From positions 1 to 41,874 of the forward strand of contig CAIPLM010000375.1 of NCBI GenBank assembly GCA_903865895.1: DNA of 41,874 nt, read 5' to 3'. Both the position numbers and the translations under genes were made by a program. This DNA is from an uncultured Rhodospirillales bacterium. Its GTDB lineage: Bacteria; Pseudomonadota; Alphaproteobacteria; Acetobacterales; Acetobacteraceae. The notes under the pieces were generated by a model, which saw nothing but the letters and a program-made list of their open reading frames with translations, did not search any database and had not been told where the DNA came from. Positions 17,458 through 25,976 of this stretch are shown here, one piece after another. The stretch's first letter is position 1, and each line of letters opens with the position of its first letter.

Positions 17458-18606
17458 ATGAACGCGGCGGCAAATTCCCCCTATCCGGTGATCCTCCAGG
17501 TGCTGCCGGCCCTCGATGGCGGCGGCGTCGAGCGCGGCACGGTGGAGATGACCCAGGCGATCACCCGCGCCGGCGGCGGCGCCGTGGTGGCCAGCGCCGG
17601 CGGACGGCTGGTCCCCGCCATCGAACACGCCGGCGGCCGCCACGTCACAATGCCGCTCAACAGCAAGAACCCCTGGCGCATCTGGCGCAACGCCGCCCGC
17701 CTCGCCGGCCTGATCCGCGAAGCCGGCATCGACATCGTGCACGCCCGCTCCCGCGCCCCCGCCTGGTCCGCCTGGCTCGCCGCGCGGCGCACCGGGGTGC
17801 ATTTCGTCACCACCTACCACGCCCCCTATGGCGAGGATTTCCCGGGCAAGCGCCGCTACAACGCCGTGATGGCCAAAGGCGAAATCGTCATCGCCATCAG
17901 CCACTTCATCGCCGGCCTCATCCAGGCCCGCCACGCCATCCCCCCCGAGCGCATCCGCGTGATCCCCCGCGGCGTCGACCCCGCGATCTTCGACCCTGAT
18001 CGCGTCTCGACCGACCGCAAGGTGAAGATCGCCAAGGTCTGGCGCGTGCCGGATGGCGCCCCCACCGTCATGCTCCCTGGCCGCCTCACCCGCTGGAAAG
18101 GCCAGACCGTGCTGATCGAGGCCCTCGCCTTGATGCAAAATCGTGACGCCTGCGTGGTCCTGGTCGGCGATGACCAGGGCCGCCACGCCTTCACCGCCGA
18201 ACTCGTGGCCCTCGCCGAACGCCTCGGCGTCGGCCAGCGCGTCCGCCTCGCCGGCCATTGCGACGACATGGCCGCCGCCCTCACCCTGTCGGACGTCGTG
18301 GTCAACCCCTCCATCGCGCCGGAGGGCTTCGGCCGCGTGGTGATCGAGGCGCAAGCCATGGCCCGCCTGGTGATCGGCACCGACCATGGCGGCGCCGCCG
18401 AAACCATCGAGCACGGCGTCACCGGCTTCCGCGTCCCCCCCGGCGACGCGCACGCCCTCGCCCGGCAGATCGATGCCGCACTGCGCCTGCCCGAGGAGGC
18501 CCGCAGCGCCATCGGCGCCGCCGCCCGCGCCTCGGTCAGCGCCCGCTACACCACCGCGGGCCTGCAATCCGCCACCATCGACGTCTACCGCGAAGTGCTC
18601 TCCTGA
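17458..18606 (+). CDS. glycosyltransferase family 4
   Basis: 382-residue GT-B retaining glycosyltransferase. The N-terminal acceptor domain begins ILQVLPALDGGGVERGTVEM (12-31), typical of GT4 enzymes of lipopolysaccharide and capsule assembly. The C-terminal donor domain has VMLPGRLTRWKGQTVLIEA at about 204-222 and the E-x7-E motif (E289 in APEGFGRVVIE to E297). ARLVIGTDHGGAAETI follows, then a GD-x-x-ALA region. It acts at the cytoplasmic face of the inner membrane. The next gene, a GT9 enzyme, starts on the last base of this stop codon (TGATG), so the two probably work on the same glycan, most simply the LPS core. No clear ribosome binding site precedes the ATG at 17458. Confidence 0.94.
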   Translation: MNAAANSPYPVILQVLPALDGGGVERGTVEMTQAITRAGGGAVVASAGGRLVPAIEHAGGRHVTMPLNSKNPWRIWRNAARLAGLIREAGIDIVHARSRAPAWSAWLAARRTGVHFVTTYHAPYGEDFPGKRRYNAVMAKGEIVIAISHFIAGLIQARHAIPPERIRVIPRGVDPAIFDPDRVSTDRKVKIAKVWRVPDGAPTVMLPGRLTRWKGQTVLIEALALMQNRDACVVLVGDDQGRHAFTAELVALAERLGVGQRVRLAGHCDDMAAALTLSDVVVNPSIAPEGFGRVVIEAQAMARLVIGTDHGGAAETIEHGVTGFRVPPGDAHALARQIDAALRLPEEARSAIGAAARASVSARYTTAGLQSATIDVYREVLS

Positions 18607-19535
18607 TGCGCGTGCTGGTGATCCGCCTCGGCGCCTTCGGGGATTTCGTGCAATCCTTCGGCCCCTTCGCCGCCATCCGCGCCCATCACGCGGACGACGA
18701 CATCACCCTGCTGACCACCGCCCCCTTCGCCCCCCTCGCCCGCGCCGCCCCGTGGTTTGACCACGTGGAGATCGACGCGAGGCACGGCTGGTGGAACATC
18801 CCCGGCCTGCTCCGGCTGCGCCGCCAGTTGCAGGGGTATGACCTGGTCTATGACCTGCAAACTTCCGGCCGCTCCTCGCGCTACTTCGCCCTCGCCGGCA
18901 AGCCCCGCTGGTCCGGCATCGCCCAGGGCTGCGCCCTGCCGCACGCCAACCCCGAGCGCGACGCCATGCACACCCGCGAACGCCAACGCGAACAACTCGA
19001 AATGGCCGGGATCACCGATTTCCCCCCGCCCGAGCTCGACTGGCTCCCCCGCACCAAAACCACCCTGCCGCCCCGCTTCGCCCTGCTGGCCCCCGGCGCC
19101 GCCGCCCACCGCCCCGGCAAGCGCTGGCCCCCTGAGCACTACGCCCTGCTCGCCCGCATGCTCGCCGAACGCGGCATCACCCCGGTGATCATCGGCGGCC
19201 GCGGCGAGGAGGATATCGGCAAGATCATCCAACTCTTCTGCCGCGACGCCATCGACCTCATCGGCAAGACCTCACTCGCCGAAATCCTCGACATCGCCCG
19301 CCGCGCCAGCGTCTGTGTCGGCAACGACACCGGCCCGATGCACCTCGCCGCCATGTCCGGCAGCCCCACCCTCGTGCTGTTCGGTCCGGACAGCGACCCG
19401 GCAATCACCGCGCCCCGCGGCCCCAGCGGCGAATGGCTCGCGGTCATCAAGGTGGACAGCATGGCCGAACTGACCGCCGAAGAGGTCTTCACCCGCGCCC
19501 TCGCCCTCGCCGGCCCGCAACTGCGCAGGCGCTAG
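18606..19535 (+). CDS. glycosyltransferase family 9 (heptosyltransferase-like)
   Basis: 309 residues. The start MRVLVIRLGAFGDFVQSF is the ADP-heptose:LPS heptosyltransferase N-terminus. The C-terminal domain has LLAPGAAAHRPGKRWPPEHYA (160-180), an IIGGRGEED turn (195-203), and the donor-binding GNDTGPMHLAAMSGSPTLVLFGP (239-261). The function is transfer of a heptose or related sugar to a lipid A-linked core acceptor on the inner-membrane face. It is coupled to the GT4 gene by a 1-bp overlap and followed by a GC-rich hairpin. Whether the sugar is truly heptose cannot be decided here, since no heptose biosynthesis genes are in the window. Confidence 0.94.
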   Translation: MRVLVIRLGAFGDFVQSFGPFAAIRAHHADDDITLLTTAPFAPLARAAPWFDHVEIDARHGWWNIPGLLRLRRQLQGYDLVYDLQTSGRSSRYFALAGKPRWSGIAQGCALPHANPERDAMHTRERQREQLEMAGITDFPPPELDWLPRTKTTLPPRFALLAPGAAAHRPGKRWPPEHYALLARMLAERGITPVIIGGRGEEDIGKIIQLFCRDAIDLIGKTSLAEILDIARRASVCVGNDTGPMHLAAMSGSPTLVLFGPDSDPAITAPRGPSGEWLAVIKVDSMAELTAEEVFTRALALAGPQLRRR

Positions 19536-19552
19536 ACCGGCCCCAAAACCTC

Positions 19553-19576
19553 CCCCTCCCGCGTTTGCGGGAGGGG
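19553..19576 (+). terminator. GC-rich hairpin, terminator or dispersed repeat
   Basis: CCCCTCCCGC (19553-19562) pairs perfectly with 19567-19576 around a GTTT loop, 18 bases after the GT9 stop. A second complementary pair (CCTCCCC at 19549-19555, GGGGAGG at 19580-19586) allows an alternative fold. There is no T-tract. The motif looks like the GC-rich intergenic palindromes found in many copies in alphaproteobacterial genomes, but only one copy is in this window, so repeat status is inference. Confidence 0.5.
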
Positions 19577-19744
19577 TCAGGGGAGGGTGGTGCCCCCACT
19601 CCGCTGACGATCCGGTGCAAGGCAACCGCACCGCCGACAATACAAACCAACCAGCGCGCCCGCTGCTGAAGCACGTCACCGCCACCGCTCTTCGAATTTC
19701 AAAGACCATCGCCGCGCCCATGCCTGAGCGCCCGCGCATCGCCC

Positions 19745-20140
19745 TCAGGCCATGCCGGTTCGTGCCGTCCAGACTGCCGAAAATGCCCAAGGCGGCCCCC
19801 GCCCGGCCGCGCGCGGACGCATCCGGCGCGCCGGGCGCACCCGCCCGAACGCCCATTCATGCCGGCGCGGCAGCAACCGCCCGTTGCGCCACGGCGCCGG
19901 CACCGCGATCCACACCACCCATTCCTCGAACAGCGGGGCTTCAGCCTCCACCGCGCAGCGCGCCACCAGCGCCATCGCCGCCCCATCATTCGCCACGCGC
20001 GGCCGCGCCCTGGCCAGTCCCAGCAGGGCGGCCAGCAACGCGCACAGCAGCCCGACCCAAGCGGCAATACCGCCGGGCATGCTGCCATCCGGACGGAGTC
20101 CGGGCGCGGCAATGGGGAAAGGGGCAGGCAGGTGGGTCAT
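19745..20140 (-). CDS. small hypothetical membrane protein
   Basis: 131 residues, not recognised. One strongly hydrophobic segment at about 24-44 (GIAAWVGLLCALLAALLGLA) is followed by a region with FEEWVVWIAVPAPWRNGRLLP that looks like folded protein, then an Arg-rich tail. The ATG at 20138-20140 (MTHLPAPFPIAAPG) is chosen because the purine-rich, AT-richer DNA upstream, including a palindromic operator-like site, looks like a promoter region. It is isolated, convergent with the GT9 gene and co-oriented with the Ldh gene lying upstream of it. The frame could be fortuitous in GC-rich DNA, but the codon pattern favours coding through most of its length. Confidence 0.5.
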   Translation of the reverse strand: MTHLPAPFPIAAPGLRPDGSMPGGIAAWVGLLCALLAALLGLARARPRVANDGAAMALVARCAVEAEAPLFEEWVVWIAVPAPWRNGRLLPRRHEWAFGRVRPARRMRPRAAGRGPPWAFSAVWTARTGMA

Positions 20141-20154
20141 ACGGCGTCCGTCAC

Positions 20155-20180
20155 TCCTGATATCTGGTCCGATATTAGGA
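20155..20180. promoter_or_regulatory. 26-bp operator-like palindrome
   Basis: TCCTGATATC (20155-20164) and GATATTAGGA (20171-20180) form an inverted repeat with one mismatch in ten and a 6-bp centre. It lies 15 bp upstream of the small membrane protein ATG in unusually AT-rich DNA. The size suits a dimeric regulator of the MarR, GntR or TetR type. No matching regulator gene is in the window. Confidence 0.45.
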
Positions 20181-20276
20181 ATGACCAAAAGGAAATGCAA
20201 GCGAATTTTCTCAAATCCGCAAATTTTCTCTCACCACCGCCAAAAGCAAGCCCCCCACCGAGGCAGCCCGCCCCCC

Positions 20277-21329
20277 TCACCCCAGCCCCAGCCGCTCCGT
20301 CAGCCCATACCCCGCCGCCAGGGCTTGCAGCTTCTTCCAGGTCGCCTCCTCCACCTCGATCCCCTCACGCCGCCGCTCCATTTCCTTCAGATGCTCGATC
20401 TCACCGGGATAGAACACGCCGGGGCTGCCCACCGAAGGCGGCGTCGCCTTGAGGAAGGCCGCGAAATCCGCCACCTCCCGCTTGAAGGTCGCCAGCGGAC
20501 GGAACGCCTCAACGTTGAAGACCGCCATAAAACACCCGTCATTATGCCGCCCCGTGGGGTCGATGCCGAAGCCGAGCCCGGTCAGCAGCCCGCACAGAAT
20601 CTCCACCATCACCGCCAGCCCGGTCCCCTTGTACCCCTCGCTCCCCCCCAGCGGCAGCAGCGCCCCACCGGCGCGCAACTGCTTGGGATCATTGGTCGGG
20701 TTCCCCTCGGGATCGAGAATCCACCCCTCCGGGATCGCCTGCCCCCGCGCCGCCGCCAGCGAGACCTTGCCGGCCGCCACCGCCGAGGTCGCCATGTCCA
20801 GAAACAACGGCCCGTCGAGGTCGGACGGCACGGCGATCGAAATCGGGTTGGTGCCAAGCCGCGCCTCGCGCCCGCCGAACGGCGCGACATGCTTGGGCGC
20901 GCGGCCGGAATCCGCGGTGATCAGCCCGATCATCCCCGCCTCCGCCGCCATCAGCGGATAGGAGGCCAGCCTCCCGATATGCCCCTGGCGGAACACCGTG
21001 GCGGCCGCGACATTGGCGGTGCGCGCCTTCTCGATGGTGTATTTCATCGCCCGCTCATTGGCGACGTAGCCGAAGCCCCAATTGCCATCCACCACCGTGG
21101 TGGTGGCCGATTCCTGCACGATGTCCCACTTCGCGCCCGGCACGATGTGGCCGGCCGCGATGCGGTCGATATAGGTGGGGATCTGGATGATCCCGTGCGA
21201 ATCATGCCCCGCCAGATTGGCGTCGATGCAATGCCGCATCACGATCTCCGCCTCCTCCGGCGGCGCGCCGGCGGCAATGAGCAGAGCGGAGCCGATCTGG
21301 TTCAGGCGGGCAGCAGGGGCGCGGGGCAT
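20277..21329 (-). CDS. Ldh-family (malate/L-lactate/ureidoglycolate dehydrogenase type) oxidoreductase
   Basis: 350-residue NAD(P)-dependent oxidoreductase of the Ldh_2 family, whose members reduce 2-oxo acids or cyclic imino acids (malate, 2,3-diketogulonate, ureidoglycolate, piperideine/pyrroline-2-carboxylate). Family marks are GHDSHGI (41-47), the VVDGNWGFGYV segment, FRQGHIGRLASYP with the second conserved His, LGTNPISIAVPSDLDGPLFLDMATSAVAAGKV, and GGSEGYKGTGLAVMVEILCG. The substrate cannot be read from these. The start codon shares a base with the stop of the S15-type hydrolase upstream (TGATG), so the two are translationally coupled and likely act in one pathway. Confidence 0.94.
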   Translation of the reverse strand: MPRAPAARLNQIGSALLIAAGAPPEEAEIVMRHCIDANLAGHDSHGIIQIPTYIDRIAAGHIVPGAKWDIVQESATTTVVDGNWGFGYVANERAMKYTIEKARTANVAAATVFRQGHIGRLASYPLMAAEAGMIGLITADSGRAPKHVAPFGGREARLGTNPISIAVPSDLDGPLFLDMATSAVAAGKVSLAAARGQAIPEGWILDPEGNPTNDPKQLRAGGALLPLGGSEGYKGTGLAVMVEILCGLLTGLGFGIDPTGRHNDGCFMAVFNVEAFRPLATFKREVADFAAFLKATPPSVGSPGVFYPGEIEHLKEMERRREGIEVEEATWKKLQALAAGYGLTERLGLG

Positions 21330-23257
21330 CAGGCGGTCTCCGTGAAATTCCAGGTGCGGTGCCAGAAGGGCTGACCGTCGATGGTGATGCGCACCTCGGC
21401 GGAGGCGGCGTGCGAGGTGGTCAGCGTGCGGATGGTCAACTCCGTCGTCTGCACCGGCTGCTCGATCCGCACGGACGTATTGGAGTGCATCCGCGCCAGA
21501 TCGGGCCGCCCGGCCGAAACCGCGGCACCATATTCATGCTGGGTCGCCACCCGCGTCGTGCCGTCGATCCGCACCGACTCCGACTTGGTGGCCGAAAGCC
21601 GCGCGGTATCGGTCATCAAATCCCGCGAGATATCCCAGGTCTGCCCGCCGCCGCTGTCATTCGGCGAGGCCAGCGCCGCCGATTGCAGCCGCCCCCAATT
21701 CGGCCGCACGGCCTCCGCCGGCTCCGGACACACCGGCAGCCGAATGCGGCTCACGCCATGATGCAGCACCAAAGTCGCCGGCACCGGCGTCGGCCACACC
21801 CGCGGAAAATCCGCGCAGGCAACGGACACGCGCAGCCGCTCGCCCGGCAGCAGCCGATACCCGGTCGCACGCAGCGGCACCCGCACCTGGCCGCGCCTCC
21901 CCACACGCGCCTGCGCCGCGAGATCGATCCATCCGGTGGTGATCAGCACCGAGCGCCCATTCTCCGCCACCGCCGAAAGCTTCACCACGAGGTTGAGCGG
22001 CACCGCGCTCGCGGTCACATCGAGCATCGCCTCGGCATTGCCGATCAATTCCATCGGAGCGGTGAGCGGCGCCGACGTAAAGCATAGCGAGCGCGCATCA
22101 TCCGCCGAATGATCCCGCGCCACCGATGGATCGAGCGAGGTCGTCCAGGGGTCCCAGGCCAGGGAATGCAGCCCGACCGTGGGGTCATAGTCGTAGCTGC
22201 TCGCCCCCTCCCCCGCCCCGCCCAGCGTACCGTCCGGCGCGAGGTTCAGCTCAATCGGCGCCTGCCGCGCCGGCGGCCACTGCGTCTCCGCCCGCCAGAA
22301 CCCCTCACGCCCCTGCAGGTAGATATTGACCGGCGGCTCCCGGTCGATCCCGGTCGGCCGGCCCATCAAATACAGGTCGAACCAGCGCTCCATCTCCGCC
22401 AGCCCCGCCGCCGGCGCCTCGCGCCCGCTATCGGGGAATTCGTGCTTCCACGCCCCCATGATCAGCCGCTTCGGCCCGGCATTGGCGAGATAATCGAGCG
22501 GCGTGCAATCGGTATAGAGATCGCGCCAGCCGCAGATATGCAGCGTCGGCACCGTCACCTTGCTCATGTCCGCGACGCGCGATTGCCAGAACGGGTCGAA
22601 GCCCGGATGCGCGGCAAAATCCGCGATCCACGGCAGGTTCTCCGCCAGATGCTCCGCCCATACGCGCGCCCAGCGCCCGGCATCATCGGCGAATTGCGGC
22701 GGCATCAAATTATAGGCCAGCATCCGCGGTCCCCAATCCGCCCGCATCCAGAACCCCGGCCGCGTGCCGCCGAGCGACACCACGCCGCGATGCAGGTCCG
22801 ACGTCGCATGGATCGGCACGATCGCCTTCAAATGCGGCGGGCGCATCGCCGCCGCCGACAGCGAGGTGATCCCGGGATAGGACACACCCCACATCCCCAC
22901 ATTCCCGTCGCACCACGGCTGCGCCGCGATCCACTCGACGAGATCATGCCCATCAAGCGCCTCCTGCGGCGCGAAGCATTCCGGGCTGGTGCCGCCGGAA
23001 TTGCCGAGCCCGCGCAGATCGGCCGTCACCGCCGCATAGCCCCGCGCGGCGAAATGCCGGTGCACACTCTCCACCGCCAACCGCCCGCCGCGGCCATCCT
23101 TGTGATACGGATTGAAGTTAAGAATGGCCGGCCGCCGATGCGCATCATCCGGCCGGATAATATCCGCGGCGAGGTGCACCCCGTCCCGCATCTTCACCAG
23201 CGCATTGCGCTCAAACAGGATGGCATTGGAGCCGGGCGTCGAGGCCTGGTCGGACAT
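21329..23257 (-). CDS. CocE/NonD-family (X-Pro dipeptidyl-peptidase S15-like) hydrolase
   Basis: 642-residue serine hydrolase. The N-terminal alpha/beta domain carries ADLRGLGNSGG and the nucleophile elbow GMWGVSYPG with S126. The acid is likely in LHICGWRDLYTD and the histidine in GAWKHEF. The C-terminal half is a jelly-roll PepX_C-like domain (APLTAPMELIGNAEAMLDVTAS, then GRRGQVRVPLRATGYRLLPGERLRVSVAC). Relatives hydrolyse cocaine, glutaryl-7-ACA, alpha-amino acid esters and X-Pro peptides. There is no signal peptide, so it acts in the cytoplasm. The ATG at 23255-23257 has GGAGG about eight bases upstream. It is coupled to the Ldh gene and divergent from ABC importer module 2, suggesting it cleaves the imported ester or amide. 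Confidence 0.94.
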   Translation of the reverse strand: MSDQASTPGSNAILFERNALVKMRDGVHLAADIIRPDDAHRRPAILNFNPYHKDGRGGRLAVESVHRHFAARGYAAVTADLRGLGNSGGTSPECFAPQEALDGHDLVEWIAAQPWCDGNVGMWGVSYPGITSLSAAAMRPPHLKAIVPIHATSDLHRGVVSLGGTRPGFWMRADWGPRMLAYNLMPPQFADDAGRWARVWAEHLAENLPWIADFAAHPGFDPFWQSRVADMSKVTVPTLHICGWRDLYTDCTPLDYLANAGPKRLIMGAWKHEFPDSGREAPAAGLAEMERWFDLYLMGRPTGIDREPPVNIYLQGREGFWRAETQWPPARQAPIELNLAPDGTLGGAGEGASSYDYDPTVGLHSLAWDPWTTSLDPSVARDHSADDARSLCFTSAPLTAPMELIGNAEAMLDVTASAVPLNLVVKLSAVAENGRSVLITTGWIDLAAQARVGRRGQVRVPLRATGYRLLPGERLRVSVACADFPRVWPTPVPATLVLHHGVSRIRLPVCPEPAEAVRPNWGRLQSAALASPNDSGGGQTWDISRDLMTDTARLSATKSESVRIDGTTRVATQHEYGAAVSAGRPDLARMHSNTSVRIEQPVQTTELTIRTLTTSHAASAEVRITIDGQPFWHRTWNFTETA

Positions 23258-23320
23258 GGCGCGATCCTCCGCGATGATTGACCGGATGGTCGGAGCGGGC
23301 CACGCCGCTGTCAACGCTGC

Positions 23321-23350
23321 TTGTGACCGCGATCAATCCAGCGCTAGTCT
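23321..23350 (+). promoter_or_regulatory. candidate promoter of ABC importer module 2
   Basis: TTGTGA (23321-23326) and TAGTCT (23345-23350) are 18 bp apart in the 156-bp divergent region, 63 bp before the binding-protein ATG. The match is moderate and by eye. The region must also contain the promoter for the hydrolase/dehydrogenase pair on the other strand. Confidence 0.3.
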
Positions 23351-23413
23351 CCCAGTCTCAGCGATGACGACGCCCATGCGCGGCGCCGGCGCTGCAACCA
23401 GGGGGCTCGAACG

Positions 23414-25018
23414 ATGAAAACGACGCGTCGGACGATCATGCGTACCGGTATGGCAGCGGCGGGGGCCGCGGCGGCGCCCGCCATTCTCTCGGCACAAACC
23501 AGGCCGCCGGCCTCGCGCACCATCCGCACGGTGATGCATGGCGACATCCCCACCTATGACCCGATCTGGACCACCGCCAACATGTCCGCCTACCACGGCG
23601 CCATGGTCTACGATCAGCTGTTCGGCGTGGACGACAAGCTCCAGCCGCAGCCGCAGATGGTGTCCAAATACGGCGTCTCGGACGACCAGCTGACCTGGAC
23701 CTTCGAACTCCGCGACGGGCTCAAATTCTCCGACGGCACGTCGGTCACCGCCGCCGACGCCGCCGCCTCGATCCGCCGCTGGGCGGTCCGCTCCGGCACC
23801 GGCCAGCTCATGCTGCAACGCCTGAAGGACATCTCGGCCAAGGACGACAAGACCTTCGTCGTCTCCCTCAAGGAGCGCTTCCCGCTGCTGCTCGACGGGT
23901 TCTCCTCGCCCTCCACCCCCGTGCTCTTCGTGATGCGCAAGAAGGAGGCCGAAACCGACCCGATGCAGAAGATCGACACGATCATCGGCTCCGGGCCCTT
24001 CGTGATGAACCAGGCCGAGACCAGGGCGGGCTCCCAATACATCTACGACAAGAACCCCAACTACAATCCGCGCAGCGAGCCTGCCTCGGCCTCGGCCGGC
24101 GGCAAGGTGGTGAAGGTCGACCGGGTGATCTTCCAGAACATGCCGGACAGCCAGACCGCGGTGGCCGCCCTCCAGGCCGGCGAGATCGACTTCTACGAAA
24201 TCCCGCCGATCGACCTGCTCGACCAGATCCAGACCGACCCCAACATCAACCTCATCAACCTCGCCGATCTCGGCACCGTCGGCTATATCGGCCTCAACTG
24301 GCTGCACCCTCCCTTCGACAACAAGCTGCTGCGCCAGTCCCTCCTCTATATCGTCAATCAGGAGGAGATGATGAAGCCGACCTTCGTGGACCGGAAATGG
24401 TACGCGGCCTGCGGCGGCTGGATGACCTGCGGTTCCCCGATGGAGAACGACGCCAATACCGGCTGGTTCAAGGGCGGCCCCAACCTCGCCAAGGCCCGCG
24501 AGCTGATGAAGGCCGGCGGCTATGACGGCCGTCCGGTGGTGGTGCTGCAAGCCACCAACATCCCCTACATGATGAACGCCGCCACCGTCTTCGCCCAGCA
24601 GCTGCGCGCCGCCGGCTACAACGTGCAGCTCGCCCCGATGGACTGGGCCAACGTGGTGCAGCGCCGCGCCAACAAAGGCGCGCCCGACCAGGGCGGCTGG
24701 AACGTGTTCTTCACCTCCTCCGGCGGCCTCTCCAACGCCAATCCCTATATGATCGGCGGCATGGCGACGACCGGCGACAAGGGCTGGTTCGGCTGGCCGA
24801 GCGACGCCAAGAACGAGGAACTCCGCACCAAGTGGATCAACGCGCCAACACTGGCCGAGCGCCAGGCGGTGGGCCGCGAGTTGCAGGAGAACGCCTGGGA
24901 CATCGTGCCCCACATGTACTACGGCCAGTGGCGCCAGCCCGCCGCCCACCGCAAGAACGTCACCGGCTGGCTCAAGGTGCCGGAGGCGATCCCGCTGTGG
25001 AACGTGAGCAAGACCTGA
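23414..25018 (+). CDS. periplasmic peptide/nickel-family substrate-binding protein (module 2)
   Basis: 534-residue SBP_bac_5 receptor. The twin-arginine signal TTRRTIMRTGMAAAG is followed by an alanine-rich stretch ending ILSAQT at about 28-29. The mature part shows MVYDQLFGVDD, WTFELRDGLKFSDGTSVTAADAAASIRRW and a long C-terminal lobe with PDSQTAVAALQAGEIDFYE. GGGGG lies eight bases before the ATG. It is the first gene of a five-gene A-B-C-D-F operon, as is usual for this family. It diverges clearly from the module 1 binding protein, so the two importers probably differ in substrate. Confidence 0.94.
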   Translation: MKTTRRTIMRTGMAAAGAAAAPAILSAQTRPPASRTIRTVMHGDIPTYDPIWTTANMSAYHGAMVYDQLFGVDDKLQPQPQMVSKYGVSDDQLTWTFELRDGLKFSDGTSVTAADAAASIRRWAVRSGTGQLMLQRLKDISAKDDKTFVVSLKERFPLLLDGFSSPSTPVLFVMRKKEAETDPMQKIDTIIGSGPFVMNQAETRAGSQYIYDKNPNYNPRSEPASASAGGKVVKVDRVIFQNMPDSQTAVAALQAGEIDFYEIPPIDLLDQIQTDPNINLINLADLGTVGYIGLNWLHPPFDNKLLRQSLLYIVNQEEMMKPTFVDRKWYAACGGWMTCGSPMENDANTGWFKGGPNLAKARELMKAGGYDGRPVVVLQATNIPYMMNAATVFAQQLRAAGYNVQLAPMDWANVVQRRANKGAPDQGGWNVFFTSSGGLSNANPYMIGGMATTGDKGWFGWPSDAKNEELRTKWINAPTLAERQAVGRELQENAWDIVPHMYYGQWRQPAAHRKNVTGWLKVPEAIPLWNVSKT

Positions 25019-25033
25019 TCACGGCTTAACCCC

Positions 25034-25975
25034 ATGACCGGCACCATCCTGCGCCGCCTGCTCTCGATGTTGCCGGTCATGGGCATAGTCGCGATCTGTG
25101 TTTTCCTCCTGCTGCACCTCGCCCCCGGTGATCCCGCCTCGATCATCGCTGGCGAGAACGCGACGCCGGAAAACATCGCCCGCATCCGCACGCAGTTGGG
25201 GCTCGACCAGCCGGTCTGGAAGCAGTTCCTGGTCTGGCTGGTCGCCCTCGTGCAGGGCGATCTCGGCACCTCAATGTTCTGGGGCGATCCGGTCTCCTCC
25301 CTCATCGCCCAGCGCGCCGAACCCACCGTCTCGCTCGCCATCACCACCCTGCTGGTCGCCGTCTTCCTGGCGATTTCCATCGGCGTGCTCGCCGCCGCCA
25401 AAGCCGGCAGCTGGATCGACCGGCTGGTGATGGGGTTCGCCGTGCTCGGCTTCTCCGTGCCGGTCTTCGTCGTCGGCTACGTGCTGATCTTCGTCTTCGC
25501 CATCAACCTCAAATGGCTGCCGGTGCAGGGCTATTCCCCGATCGCCGACGGGCTGGTGCTGTGGCTGCGCAACCTGGTGCTGCCCTCGGTCGCCCTCGGC
25601 ATGGCCTATGTCGCCCTCATCGCCCGCATCACCCGCACCACCATGCTCGACGTACTGGCCGAGGACTACATGCGCACCGCCCGCGCCAAGGGCGTCGCCA
25701 CACGCTCGATGCTGTTCCGCCACGCCCTGAAAAACGCCGCCGTACCCATCGCCACCATCATCGGCAACGGCATCGCCCTGCTGATCGGCGGCGTGGTGAT
25801 CACCGAGACCGTCTTCAACATCCCCGGCATCGGCCGCCTGGTGGTCGATGCCATCGCAAGGCGTGACTACCCGATCATCCAGGGCGTCATCATGGTGTTC
25901 TCCGGCGTCTACGTGCTGGTGAACCTGCTGGTCGACCTCTCCTACACGCTGTTCGACCCACGGGTGAGAGGCTGA
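25034..25975 (+). CDS. ABC permease, DppB/OppB type (module 2)
   Basis: 313-residue inner-membrane permease. The N-terminal helix MLPVMGIVAICVFLLLHLAPGDPA, the GLDQPVWKQFLVW segment, six or so hydrophobic spans, the EAA loop (AEDYMRTARAKGVATRSMLFRHALKNA) and ETVFNIPGIGRLVVDAI identify the DppB type. The ATG follows the binding-protein stop by 15 bp and has no strong ribosome binding site, so it may rely on readthrough from the upstream gene. The next gene starts one base after its stop. Confidence 0.95.
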   Translation: MTGTILRRLLSMLPVMGIVAICVFLLLHLAPGDPASIIAGENATPENIARIRTQLGLDQPVWKQFLVWLVALVQGDLGTSMFWGDPVSSLIAQRAEPTVSLAITTLLVAVFLAISIGVLAAAKAGSWIDRLVMGFAVLGFSVPVFVVGYVLIFVFAINLKWLPVQGYSPIADGLVLWLRNLVLPSVALGMAYVALIARITRTTMLDVLAEDYMRTARAKGVATRSMLFRHALKNAAVPIATIIGNGIALLIGGVVITETVFNIPGIGRLVVDAIARRDYPIIQGVIMVFSGVYVLVNLLVDLSYTLFDPRVRG

Positions 25976-25976
25976 G

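Noticed and set aside
23333-24949. 538-codon minus-strand frame opposite the module 2 binding protein
   Set aside because: Same shadow effect; the binding protein on the other strand has a full domain and a Tat signal.
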